DNA of 51,995 bases from an uncultured Muribaculaceae bacterium (GTDB taxonomy: Bacteria > Bacteroidota > Bacteroidia > Bacteroidales > Muribaculaceae), in contig CAJTUF010000021.1 in assembly GCA_910579675.1 (NCBI GenBank), forward strand, positions 1 through 51,995. Reading direction: 5' to 3'. The notes beneath the pieces are model-generated. The model was not told where the DNA came from, ran no database searches, and worked only from the letters and a program-made list of their open reading frames with translations. Both the position numbers and the translations under genes were made by a program. The first letter of the stretch is position 1, and each line of letters begins with the position of its first letter. Shown piece by piece: positions 1-8,181 of this stretch.

Positions 1-305
1 TGCGGCGGCTAAGCGCGCCTTTGCCGCGGGCTACCCATCAGGCAGCGCCCCTAAAGGGGCTCCTTGCGCTAACGCGCCTCCCGCCTCGGCCGCCCAACGT
101 CGCCCAAGGAGCTCGGCTGACGCTGAGCGAGGGCGTGGGGTGCCGCGCCTGACCCGCGGCTGCGGCGGCTAAGCGCGCCTTTGCCGCGGGCTACCCATCA
201 GGAAGCGCCCCCAAAGGGGCTCCTTGCGCTAACGCGCCTCCCACCTCGCCCGCCCAACGTCGCCCAACGTCGCCGGGCGGATGCACCGGGGTTGCATTCC
301 TACAA
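1..305 (-). repeat. GC-rich multi-hairpin repeat element, right part
   Basis: This is a non-coding block of the repeat family also seen at 14744-14813, 39181-40886, 48873-49262 and 51660-51995. It contains one complete copy of the 8-bp stem with 22-nt loop (arms 153-160 and 183-190), and the loop and 3' arm of another copy cut by the window edge (1-30). It also contains the 18-mer GCTCGGCTGACGCTGAGC at 111-128 and short CCCC/GGGG hairpins. It ends at about 305 in CTACAAG, the reverse complement of the CTTGTAG that begins the tandem copies at 39181, so this block is in the opposite orientation. Open frames across it are a by-product of GC content. Confidence 0.85.
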
Positions 306-493
306 GTCGCCACAAATCACCTAAATAACAAATCCGCAACCCACCGTCCCGCGTCGCCAACCCATCGTCGCCCATGCCCTCGTCGCCGGGGTCCTTTCCC
401 GCCTTGAAGGACGCCCACTGCGCCTTTTTGCCAGCATTTAGCCCATCTCTTGTTGCAATTCATAGACACATTGGCAGTTTTTTTGTGCATTTA
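306..493. other. Intergenic stretch upstream of the ilvD promoter
   Basis: I see no gene here. The only structure noted is a 6-bp inverted repeat, GTCCTT (391-396) with AAGGAC (407-412), followed by a short T-run near 424. It could be a weak terminator for a gene to the left of the window, but that is not well supported. Confidence 0.4.
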
Positions 494-525
494 TTTGCTG
501 TTTTATGTCGAAAAACATAATTTTG
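494..525 (+). promoter_or_regulatory. Bacteroidota promoter of the ilv operon
   Basis: TTTG at 494-497 is followed after 20 bases by TAATTTTG at 518-525, an exact fit to the Bacteroidota housekeeping consensus TTTG-N19/20-TAnnTTTG. It lies 40 bases before the ilvD ATG. That leader is too short for a leader-peptide attenuator, so any end-product control probably acts at initiation or on the enzymes. Confidence 0.85.
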
Positions 526-565
526 CAATCTCTCCATTCCCCTACACTATTCCAGAAGGACCAAT

Positions 566-2389
566 ATGGTACATCAATTAAGGAGCGCAGCAAGCACGCA
601 GGGACGCCGCATGGCCGGTGCCCGTGCTTTATGGCGTGCCAACGGCATGAAAGATTCCCAGATGGGAAAACCCATCATAGCGATAGTCAATTCCTTCACT
701 CAGTTTGTGCCCGGCCACACCCATCTCCACGAGATCGGGCAGGAGGTCAAGGCCGAGATCGAAAAAGCAGGCTGCTTTGCCGCTGAGTTCAACACCATTG
801 CCATCGACGACGGCATTGCGATGGGCCACGACGGGATGCTCTATTCGCTCCCCTCGCGCGAGCTGATCGCCGACTCGGTGGAGTATATGGTCAATGCCCA
901 CAAGGCCGACGCCATGGTGTGCATATCCAATTGCGACAAGGTGACCCCCGGCATGCTCATTGCGGCCATGAGGCTCAATATCCCCGCCATCTTTGTCAGC
1001 GGCGGCCCTATGGAGGCCGGAAAGCTCGGCGACAGGGCCCTCGACCTGATCGACGTGATGATCGACTCGGCCGACGAATCGGTGTCGGACGAGGATGTAG
1101 AGGCAATTGAGCGCGCCGGGTGCCCGACATGCGGTTCATGTTCAGGCATGTTTACGGCCAACTCCATGAACTCACTCAACGAGGCCATCGGCCTCGCTCT
1201 GCCCGGCAACGGCACTGTGGTGGCCACTCATATCAACCGCCGCGAACTCTTCCGCAAAGCAGCCCGGCAGATTGTTGACAACACATGGGCTTACTACCGC
1301 GACGGCGACGAATCGGTGCTCCCGCGCTCCATAGCCACCCGACAGGCAATGCTCAACGCCATGACCCTCGACATTGCCATGGGTGGATCGACCAACACGG
1401 TGCTCCACCTGCTGGCCATAGCCCATGAGGCCGGCGCCGACTTCACCATCGACGATATCGACGCCCTGAGCCGCCACACCCCGGTGCTCTGCAAGGTAGC
1501 CCCCAACTCCCACTATCACATACAGGATGTTAACCGCGCAGGCGGCATCCTCTCCATAATGAAGATTCTTGCCGACAATGGGCTGATCGACACCTCGGCC
1601 AAGAGGGTCGACCGCCTGACTCTTGCCGAGGCAATGGACAGCTACGCCATTGGCGGAAAGAACTACACCGACGCCGCCGACGAGCTATGGCGCTCGGCTC
1701 CCGCAGGCCGACGCTCCATCGAGCTCGGCAGCCAGATGAGCTACTACAGCTCGCTCGACACCGACCGTGCCGAAGGGTGCATACGCGACTTCGACCATGC
1801 CTATGTCAAGGATGGTGGCATCGCTGTGCTCAAAGGCAATATCGCCCTCGACGGCTGCGTGGTCAAGACTGCCGGCGTCGATCCCTCCATTTTCCGCTTC
1901 AAAGGCCCGGCCAAGGTGTTCAGATCGCAGGAAGAGGCTGTCGACGGCATCCTCGGAGGCAAAGTGGTGGCAGGCGATGTGGTGGTGATCATCTACGAAG
2001 GCCCCAAGGGGGGCCCGGGAATGCAGGAGATGCTCTATCCCACCAGCTACATCAAGAGCCGCCATCTGGGCAAAGAGTGTGCCCTCATAACCGACGGACG
2101 CTTCTCGGGTGGCACATCGGGCCTCTCCATAGGCCACATATCGCCCGAAGCGGCAGCGGGAGGCGCCATAGGCCTCGTGGCCGACGGCGACATCATTGCT
2201 ATCGACATCCCAGCACGCTCCATCAACGTGGAGCTCACCGACGAGGAGCTCGCCGCCCGGCGTAGCCGCGAGGAAGCGAGAGGCGCCGAGGCTTTCACCC
2301 CCGCCGGACGCGACCGCAATGTGAGCCGCGCCCTCCGGGCCTATGCCGCCAATGTGGCATCGGCCGACAAGGGCGGAGTGAGGCTCTGA
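566..2389 (+). CDS. ilvD: Dihydroxy-acid dehydratase
   Basis: This enzyme dehydrates 2,3-dihydroxy-isovalerate and 2,3-dihydroxy-3-methylvalerate to the 2-keto acids, a shared step of valine and isoleucine synthesis in the cytoplasm. The 607-residue protein starts with the family's N-terminal signature QLRSAASTQGRRMAGARALW. Residue D81 and cysteines C123 and C192 (in SNCDKVTPG and CPTCGSCSGMF) match the expected Mg and Fe-S ligands. The start at 566 is chosen because that signature follows directly and a consensus promoter ends 40 bases upstream. It is the first gene of the ilvD-ilvB-ilvN-thioesterase-ilvC operon. Length and motifs are normal for the family. Confidence 0.97.
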   Translation: MVHQLRSAASTQGRRMAGARALWRANGMKDSQMGKPIIAIVNSFTQFVPGHTHLHEIGQEVKAEIEKAGCFAAEFNTIAIDDGIAMGHDGMLYSLPSRELIADSVEYMVNAHKADAMVCISNCDKVTPGMLIAAMRLNIPAIFVSGGPMEAGKLGDRALDLIDVMIDSADESVSDEDVEAIERAGCPTCGSCSGMFTANSMNSLNEAIGLALPGNGTVVATHINRRELFRKAARQIVDNTWAYYRDGDESVLPRSIATRQAMLNAMTLDIAMGGSTNTVLHLLAIAHEAGADFTIDDIDALSRHTPVLCKVAPNSHYHIQDVNRAGGILSIMKILADNGLIDTSAKRVDRLTLAEAMDSYAIGGKNYTDAADELWRSAPAGRRSIELGSQMSYYSSLDTDRAEGCIRDFDHAYVKDGGIAVLKGNIALDGCVVKTAGVDPSIFRFKGPAKVFRSQEEAVDGILGGKVVAGDVVVIIYEGPKGGPGMQEMLYPTSYIKSRHLGKECALITDGRFSGGTSGLSIGHISPEAAAGGAIGLVADGDIIAIDIPARSINVELTDEELAARRSREEARGAEAFTPAGRDRNVSRALRAYAANVASADKGGVRL

Positions 2390-2469
2390 CACCACTGGCC
2401 CACCCGCCATCCCCCATCCACCCGTCAACAGATTTCATAACATAACACCCCAAAATACCACTCCTCTCT

Positions 2470-4206
2470 ATGAGCGAGACCATCACAGGCGCCGAGGCTA
2501 TTGTCCGCGCTCTTATCCACGAAGGTGTCGACCGCGTCTTCGGCTATCCGGGAGGTGCCATCATCCCGTTCTACGACACCCTCTACGACTATTCCGACAA
2601 GATAACCCATGTCCTCACCCGCCATGAGCAGGGCGCCATACACGCCGCCCAGGGATATGCGCGCGCAAGCCACCGCACCGGCGTGGTGGTGGTGACCTCC
2701 GGACCAGGAGCCGCCAACATCATCACCGGTCTGAGCGATGCCAATATCGACTCCACTCCGCTGGTGATCATCATAGGTCAGGTCAACTCCTCGCTTCTTG
2801 GCAGCGACGCCTTCCAGGAAACCGACGTAGTGGGCATCACACAGCCTATCTCTAAATGGAATCTCCAGATCAGACGCAGCGAGGATATTCCCGCCGCCAT
2901 AGCCCGCGCTTTCTATATAGCCAATACCGGACGCCCGGGCCCAGTGGTGCTCGACATCGCAAAGGATGCCCAGACCGGTCCCGTGGTGTGGGACCGCTAC
3001 CGCCGCTGCAACTTCATCCGCTCCTATATACCCTATCCCGAAGTGAGCGACACCGAACTCCACATAGCCGCATCGCTCATCAACGCCTCCGAGCGTCCGC
3101 TCGTGATCTCGGGCCAGGGCGTCATGATAGCCGGTGCCGAGCAGGAGCTTGCCGCCCTCGCCGAGAAGGCCGACCTCCCCGTGGCTTCGACCCTGATGGG
3201 TCTCTCAACCATGCCATCCGACCATCCGCTCTACAAAGGCATGGTGGGCATGCACGGCAACATTGGCCCGAACTTCAACACCAACCGCGCCGACCTGATC
3301 ATAGCCGTAGGCATGCGCTTCGACGACCGCGTGACTGGCGAGGTGTCGAAATATGCCCCGCAGGCCAAGGTGCTGCATATTGATATCGACAAAGCCGAAT
3401 TTGACAAAAACATCAAGACCTACGCCCGCGTCCACGGCGACGCCCGCGAAGTGCTCCACCGCCTCTACGGACTGGTGCGCGAGGCCAAGCACACCGACTG
3501 GCTCCGCACATTCGACGTAGCCAACGACGTGGAGCGGCGCCGGGTGATGGACCGCGAGCTCAACACCACCGACCCCGAAGGGCGCTGCCACATGGGCGAA
3601 GTGGCCCGCAAGGTGAGCATCGCTGCAGGCATAGATCCGATACTCGTCACCGACGTAGGCCTCAACCAGATGCTCTCGTCGCGCTACTTCCGCTACACAG
3701 CCCCCCGCTCGATCATCACCACCGGCGGCCTCGGCACAATGGGCTTCGGCCTCCCCGCCGCCATTGGTGCCAAGATGGGCGCCCCGGCCAGGACCGTGTG
3801 TGTGTTTGCTGGCGACGGTGGCATACAGATGACCATCCAGGAGCTCGGCACCATCATGCAATATGGGGTCAATGTAAAGATTATAGTGCTCAACAACGAC
3901 TATCTCGGCAACGTGCGACAGTGGCAGGCCCTCTTCTACGACAACCGCTACTCGCAGACCCCGATGGTCAACCCCGACTTCGTGATGATAGCCCGTGCCT
4001 ACGGCATAGAGGCGGAGGATGTGGAGCGACGCGCCGACCTCAACGGCGCCATAGAGCGCATGATGGCCACCGACGGCCCATACCTCCTCAATGTGATGGT
4101 CGATGAGCAGGACATGGTATTTCCCATGACCCCAAACGGCTGCGCTGTCGACTACATCATGCTCAATACCGATGAGGTATATTCACCCGACATGAACGAA
4201 CCCTAA
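2470..4206 (+). CDS. ilvB: Acetolactate synthase, large catalytic subunit
   Basis: This is the thiamine-diphosphate and FAD enzyme that condenses pyruvate with pyruvate or 2-ketobutyrate in the first common step of branched-chain amino acid synthesis. The 578-residue protein has the three expected domains. The N-terminal TPP domain carries the catalytic glutamate E53 (RHEQGAIHAAQGYAR), the central domain binds FAD, and the C-terminal TPP/Mg motif runs from GDGG near residue 446 to NNDYLGNVRQW near 476. It follows ilvD after 80 bases and precedes its regulatory subunit by six bases, so the two subunits are probably made together. I see nothing missing or unusual. Confidence 0.97.
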   Translation: MSETITGAEAIVRALIHEGVDRVFGYPGGAIIPFYDTLYDYSDKITHVLTRHEQGAIHAAQGYARASHRTGVVVVTSGPGAANIITGLSDANIDSTPLVIIIGQVNSSLLGSDAFQETDVVGITQPISKWNLQIRRSEDIPAAIARAFYIANTGRPGPVVLDIAKDAQTGPVVWDRYRRCNFIRSYIPYPEVSDTELHIAASLINASERPLVISGQGVMIAGAEQELAALAEKADLPVASTLMGLSTMPSDHPLYKGMVGMHGNIGPNFNTNRADLIIAVGMRFDDRVTGEVSKYAPQAKVLHIDIDKAEFDKNIKTYARVHGDAREVLHRLYGLVREAKHTDWLRTFDVANDVERRRVMDRELNTTDPEGRCHMGEVARKVSIAAGIDPILVTDVGLNQMLSSRYFRYTAPRSIITTGGLGTMGFGLPAAIGAKMGAPARTVCVFAGDGGIQMTIQELGTIMQYGVNVKIIVLNNDYLGNVRQWQALFYDNRYSQTPMVNPDFVMIARAYGIEAEDVERRADLNGAIERMMATDGPYLLNVMVDEQDMVFPMTPNGCAVDYIMLNTDEVYSPDMNEP

Positions 4207-4212
4207 ACCCGC

Positions 4213-4782
4213 ATGCTATCCATGGACGAAAAAGAACTCTACACCATTTCCATCTTCACGGAAAACCATGTAGGCCTACTCAACCAGCTCTCTATAATAT
4301 TCACCCGCCGATGCCTCAACATCGAGAGCTGCTCGGCGAGCCGATGCTCGCTCGACGGCGTGCATAAGGTGACACTCACATGCTATTCCGACCGCCGCTC
4401 GCTCGAAAAGGCTATCGACCAGATCGAGAAACGCATCGACGTGATAAAGGCTTATCTCTACACCGATGATGAAGTGGTGTATCAGGAAGTGGCTCTCTAC
4501 AAGGTGTCGACCGCAAAGCTCCTCGAAGAAAACAATCTCGAAGAGATCATGCGCCGCCACAACGCCCGCATCCTCGACATAACAGCCAACTATACCATAC
4601 TTGAGAAAACAGGCCACAGCGATGAGACCGAGGCCCTTTTCCTCGAACTCAAGCGCTACGACCTCAGCCAATTCGTAAGGTCGGGCCGCGTGGCCATCAC
4701 CAAGAGCCCCGTTGAGCTCGTCGACGCCTATCTCAAAGATCAGGAGGAGCGGCGCAAGCGCCTCACCCACGAACTGTTTTGA
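4213..4782 (+). CDS. ilvN: Acetolactate synthase, small regulatory subunit
   Basis: This subunit activates the large subunit and gives it feedback sensitivity to valine through ACT domains. The 189-residue protein opens with a typical ACT domain at about residues 6-80 (YTISIFTENHVGLLNQLSII, then RRCLNIESCSAS). A second ACT-like domain follows, ending in VELVDAYLKDQEERR. It is longer than the roughly 95-residue E. coli IlvN and resembles the two-domain IlvH form. The start at 4213 lies six bases after ilvB. An in-frame ATG at 4222 is an alternative that would remove only three residues. Confidence 0.95.
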   Translation: MLSMDEKELYTISIFTENHVGLLNQLSIIFTRRCLNIESCSASRCSLDGVHKVTLTCYSDRRSLEKAIDQIEKRIDVIKAYLYTDDEVVYQEVALYKVSTAKLLEENNLEEIMRRHNARILDITANYTILEKTGHSDETEALFLELKRYDLSQFVRSGRVAITKSPVELVDAYLKDQEERRKRLTHELF

Positions 4783-4787
4783 CCGCA

Positions 4788-5570
4788 ATGCCAAAGGCAC
4801 CAATCATGGACTGTCCATTAGAGCTCACACGATCCTACCACATCACCGCTGCCGGATGCGACGCAGCCCGACGGTTGCCTCCCGCGGCTCTCGTGGCCGA
4901 CATCATCGACCTCGCAGTGGCCCACGCCGATGCAATAGGAGTGGGATATGCAGCCATGGAGCCACATGGCATAATGTGGGTGCTCGGACGACTGAGCATC
5001 CAGACTGATCCATGGCCTGAGATGTTCGACAACTACTCGCTCACCACCTGGGTGGAGGGCATCAACCGACTATTCAGCGAGCGCGACTTCGAGATACAGG
5101 TCAACGGCACCACCGCCGGATATGTCCGCACGGTGTGGAGCGCCATCGACCTCAACTCGCGCAAGGCCGCTTCGCTCTCGCCAGTCACCGCAGGGCTCGG
5201 CAGCGTGGCCACCCCCGGCAGGCCCTGCCCCATCGACCGCGCCCCGAGGATCGCTGTGCCCTCCTGCGGTAATGTAAGGCCCTACACCTTCAGCCTGTCC
5301 GACCTCGACTTCAACCGCCACGTCACCACCACCCGATATGTCGATCTGATGGTCGACACCATACCTCTCGACCTCTACGACCGCTCCCGCATTGCCCGCA
5401 TCGACCTCGCATTCCACCGTGAGGCCCGCTATGCCGACAGCGTCGACATTATATCAGGCATGGAGAGAGAGCCCGACGGCCACTCCACTGTGATCACCGC
5501 CGCTCTCACCGTCCCGTCCGATCCCGCCTCGGTCTATTGCCTGGCCCGGATCATTCTTACCGACAAATAA
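4788..5570 (+). CDS. Acyl-ACP thioesterase (FatA/FatB-like double hotdog)
   Basis: This enzyme is predicted to hydrolyse acyl-acyl carrier protein and release free fatty acid in the cytoplasm. The protein of about 260 residues fits the double-hotdog acyl-ACP thioesterase family. The second hotdog has the D-x-N-x-H segment DLDFNRHVTTTRYVDLM near residue 173, where plant and bacterial members keep catalytic Asn and His. The first hotdog contains GIMWVLGRLSIQTDPWP. Three starts are possible: TTG 4779 (overlapping the ilvN stop), ATG 4788 and ATG 4806; I chose 4788. The gene lies inside the ilv operon, between ilvN and ilvC. I recall this arrangement from Bacteroides, but its functional link to branched-chain synthesis is unproven. 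Confidence 0.88.
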   Translation: MPKAPIMDCPLELTRSYHITAAGCDAARRLPPAALVADIIDLAVAHADAIGVGYAAMEPHGIMWVLGRLSIQTDPWPEMFDNYSLTTWVEGINRLFSERDFEIQVNGTTAGYVRTVWSAIDLNSRKAASLSPVTAGLGSVATPGRPCPIDRAPRIAVPSCGNVRPYTFSLSDLDFNRHVTTTRYVDLMVDTIPLDLYDRSRIARIDLAFHREARYADSVDIISGMEREPDGHSTVITAALTVPSDPASVYCLARIILTDK

Positions 5571-5598
5571 CTAATCTTATTTCATACCCCCATTTATT

Positions 5599-6642
5599 AT
5601 GGCTAAAATGAATTTTGGCGGAGTTGAAGAAAATGTCATCATCCGCGACGAATTTCCCCTCGAACACGCCCGCGAGGTGCTCAAAGACGAGACCATCGCC
5701 GTCATAGGCTATGGCGTGCAGGGCCCCGGACAGAGCATGAACCTCCGCGACAACGGCTTCAACGTGATCGTGGGCCAGCGTCAGGGCAAAACCTACGACA
5801 AAGCAGTGGCCGACGGCTGGAAGCCCGGCGAGACCCTCTTCTCGATCGAGGAAGCCTGCCAGCGTGCCACCATCATAATGTGTCTGCTCTCCGATGCCGC
5901 AGTGATGAGCGTCTGGCCCACCATCAAGCAATATCTCACTCCCGGCAAGGCCCTCTATTTCTCCCACGGCTTCGCCATAACCTGGAGCGACCGCACAGGG
6001 GTGGTGCCCCCGGCCGATATCGACGTGATCATGGTAGCCCCCAAAGGCTCCGGCACATCGCTCCGCACCATGTTCCTCGAAGGCCGCGGCCTCAACTCCT
6101 CCTATGCCATCTATCAGGACTACACCGGACGCGCTTTCGACCGCACCATAGCTCTCGGCATAGGCATCGGCTCGGGCTACCTCTTCGAGACCACCTTCCA
6201 ACGCGAGGCCACCAGCGACCTCACCGGCGAGCGCGGATCGCTCATGGGCGCCATCCAGGGCCTCCTCCTCGCCCAGTATGAGGTGCTCCGCGAAAACGGC
6301 CACACCCCCTCCGAAGCATTCAACGAGACCGTCGAGGAGCTCACCCAGAGCCTCATGCCTCTCTTTGCCAAAAATGGCATGGACTGGATGTATGCCAACT
6401 GCTCCACTACCGCCCAGCGCGGCGCACTCGACTGGATGGGCCCGTTCCACGACGCCATCAAGCCTGTTGTGGCCAAGCTCTACGAATCGGTGAAATGCGG
6501 CAACGAAGCCCAGATTTCGATCGACTCCAACTCCAAGCCCGACTACCGCGAGAAGCTTGAGCAGGAGCTAAAGGATCTCCGCGAGAGCGAGATGTGGCGC
6601 ACCGCCGTGACCGTCCGCTCACTCCGACCCGAAAACAACTGA
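5599..6642 (+). CDS. ilvC: Ketol-acid reductoisomerase
   Basis: This enzyme isomerises and reduces acetolactate or acetohydroxybutyrate to the dihydroxy acid that IlvD uses, with NAD(P)H and Mg. The 347-residue protein has a Rossmann fold with GYGVQGPGQSMNLRD at about residues 38-52. It keeps the class-typical segments FSHGFAITW and VAPKGSGTSLR, and the knotted C-terminal domain with ETTFQREATSDLTGERGSLMG and EAFNETVEELTQ. It is the last gene of the operon, 28 bases after the thioesterase, and is followed by a stem-loop at 6669-6706. Confidence 0.97.
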   Translation: MAKMNFGGVEENVIIRDEFPLEHAREVLKDETIAVIGYGVQGPGQSMNLRDNGFNVIVGQRQGKTYDKAVADGWKPGETLFSIEEACQRATIIMCLLSDAAVMSVWPTIKQYLTPGKALYFSHGFAITWSDRTGVVPPADIDVIMVAPKGSGTSLRTMFLEGRGLNSSYAIYQDYTGRAFDRTIALGIGIGSGYLFETTFQREATSDLTGERGSLMGAIQGLLLAQYEVLRENGHTPSEAFNETVEELTQSLMPLFAKNGMDWMYANCSTTAQRGALDWMGPFHDAIKPVVAKLYESVKCGNEAQISIDSNSKPDYREKLEQELKDLRESEMWRTAVTVRSLRPENN

Positions 6643-6668
6643 TTTCTCCCCCTGCATTCACACTCCGA

Positions 6669-6706
6669 GGGTGTGCCACGACTCCGTATCCGGGTCAGGC
6701 ACACCC
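6669..6706 (+). terminator. Stem-loop after ilvC
   Basis: GGGTGTGCC (6669-6677) pairs perfectly with GGCACACCC (6698-6706) across a 20-base loop, just after the ilvC stop. The following T-rich stretch is weak (TGTTTTATG), so it is a plausible but not strong intrinsic terminator of the ilv operon. Confidence 0.55.
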
Positions 6707-6765
6707 CCGATGTTTTATGCCACCAATTACACTCGCCGCGATGCTGCCGATCGCCGGAAATGTGT

Positions 6766-6773
6766 TATATTTG
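6766..6773 (+). promoter_or_regulatory. TAnnTTTG promoter element of rarA
   Basis: TATATTTG fits the -7 element of Bacteroidota promoters and lies 40 bases before the ATG at 6814. It falls inside the longer open frame that begins at 6673, which argues for the downstream start. Confidence 0.6.
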
Positions 6774-6813
6774 TATAGTTTTTATCATTGCACGACCGAC
6801 AACACCGATCTAT

Positions 6814-8091
6814 ATGAGCAGTAAACCTCTGGCTGAACGTATGCGTCCGCAGACGCTCGACGACTATGTAGGACAACGCCACCTCGTGGGCCCCGGCGAG
6901 ATATTGCGCCGCATGATTGAGAGCGGACGCGTGGCCTCGTTTATACTTTGGGGGCCCCCCGGAGTGGGGAAAACCACTCTGGCACGCATCATAGCCAATA
7001 CCATCAAAGCTCCATTCTACACTCTGAGCGCCGTGAGCGCGGGAGTGAAGGAGGTGCGCGAGGTAATCGACCGTTGCAAGGCCGATGCAAGGAGCATGTT
7101 CAGCGACGGTGCGCGACCCATCCTATTCATCGACGAAATACACCGTTTCAGCAAGAGTCAGCAAGATAGTCTGCTTGGCGCTGTCGAGAGCGGGATAGTG
7201 ACTCTGATAGGCGCCACTACCGAAAACCCGTCGTTTGAGGTGATACGCCCGCTCCTGAGCCGGGCGCAGGTCTACACCCTCCAGCCCCTCGGCGAAGATG
7301 ATCTCGCCACACTTCTCAACCGCGCCCTCACCCTCGATCCTGTCCTCTCGGAGCGCAACGTGAGAGTCGACTCCACCACTGCTCTTTTCCGCTTTGCCGG
7401 AGGCGACGCCCGCAAGCTCCTCAACATTCTCGACCTGCTCGAACAATCGACCCCGGAGGGTGAGGAGATGGTGATCGACGACAAGCTCGTCACCGAGCGG
7501 CTTCAGGAAAATCCCGCCGCCTACGACAAAGGGGGCGAGATGCACTACGACATCATCTCGGCCTTCATCAAAAGCATCCGCGGCAGCGACCCCGATGCTG
7601 CCATATATTGGCTCGCAAGGATGGTGGAGGGTGGCGAGGACCCCGAATTTATCGCCCGCCGACTGGTGATTCTCGCCTGCGAGGATATAGGCCTTGCCAA
7701 CCCGCAGGCCATGGTGATAGCCAACACCACTTTCGACATACTCCGCAAGATAGGTTGGCCCGAGGGACGCATACCCCTGGCCGAGTGTGTGGTCTACCTC
7801 GCCTCATCGCCTAAGAGCAATTCAGCCTATCTGGCTGTCGACGCAGCCATTGCCCGAGTCAGGGCCGAAGGCAATCTGCCCGTCCCTCTCCACCTGCGCA
7901 ACGCCCCCACAGCTCTCATGAAAAAGATGGGCTACGGACGCGACTATAAGTATGCCCACGATTATCCGGGCCATTTCGTCAGACAACAATTTATGCCCGA
8001 CGGGCTTCAGGGTGTGAGATTCTGGACTCCCGCCGACAATCCTTCCGAGCAGCGCATGGCGCAGCTCCACCGCGACCGCTGGGGCGACTGA
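6814..8091 (+). CDS. rarA: Replication-associated recombination protein A (AAA+ ATPase)
   Basis: RarA/MgsA is a clamp-loader-like AAA+ ATPase that acts at stalled replication forks. The protein of 425 residues has Walker A GPPGVGKTT (about 47-55), Walker B ILFIDEIHRFSKSQQD, the sensor segment IGATTENPSFEV, and the C-terminal tetramerisation domain (LACEDIGLANPQAM, YLASSPKSNSAYLA, PTALMKKMGYGRDYKYAHD). The frame is open back to 6673, but the first 47 codons have no family similarity and contain a promoter element, so ATG 6814 is preferred. It is probably monocistronic and ends against the tsf operon with a shared terminator. Confidence 0.95.
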   Translation: MSSKPLAERMRPQTLDDYVGQRHLVGPGEILRRMIESGRVASFILWGPPGVGKTTLARIIANTIKAPFYTLSAVSAGVKEVREVIDRCKADARSMFSDGARPILFIDEIHRFSKSQQDSLLGAVESGIVTLIGATTENPSFEVIRPLLSRAQVYTLQPLGEDDLATLLNRALTLDPVLSERNVRVDSTTALFRFAGGDARKLLNILDLLEQSTPEGEEMVIDDKLVTERLQENPAAYDKGGEMHYDIISAFIKSIRGSDPDAAIYWLARMVEGGEDPEFIARRLVILACEDIGLANPQAMVIANTTFDILRKIGWPEGRIPLAECVVYLASSPKSNSAYLAVDAAIARVRAEGNLPVPLHLRNAPTALMKKMGYGRDYKYAHDYPGHFVRQQFMPDGLQGVRFWTPADNPSEQRMAQLHRDRWGD

Positions 8092-8116
8092 ACATCCCTG
8101 TCGGGCGAACCAAAAA

Positions 8117-8156
8117 TCAGGTCCCGGAGCTCTGCAGCGAGCGCTCCGGGACCTGA
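8117..8156. terminator. Bidirectional terminator between rarA and tsf
   Basis: A perfect 14-bp stem (8117-8130 with 8143-8156, 12-base loop) lies between the convergent stops of rarA and tsf. A run of A on its left side gives a T-run on the minus strand, and GGTTTTG follows on the plus strand. It probably ends both operons. Confidence 0.85.
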
Positions 8157-8181
8157 ATGGTTTTGCTATCGTATGGGACGA

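Noticed and set aside
391..412. Terminator upstream of ilvD
   Set aside because: Only a 6-bp stem with a weak, distant T-run and no gene directly before it in the window, so it is mentioned but not called.
505..786. Short open frame overlapping the start of ilvD
   Set aside because: It runs out of frame over ilvD and begins before the promoter -7 element. It is a shadow of ilvD.
6673..6813. Longer N-terminus for RarA
   Set aside because: The extra 47 codons have no family similarity and contain a TAnnTTTG promoter element and the ilv operon stem-loop.
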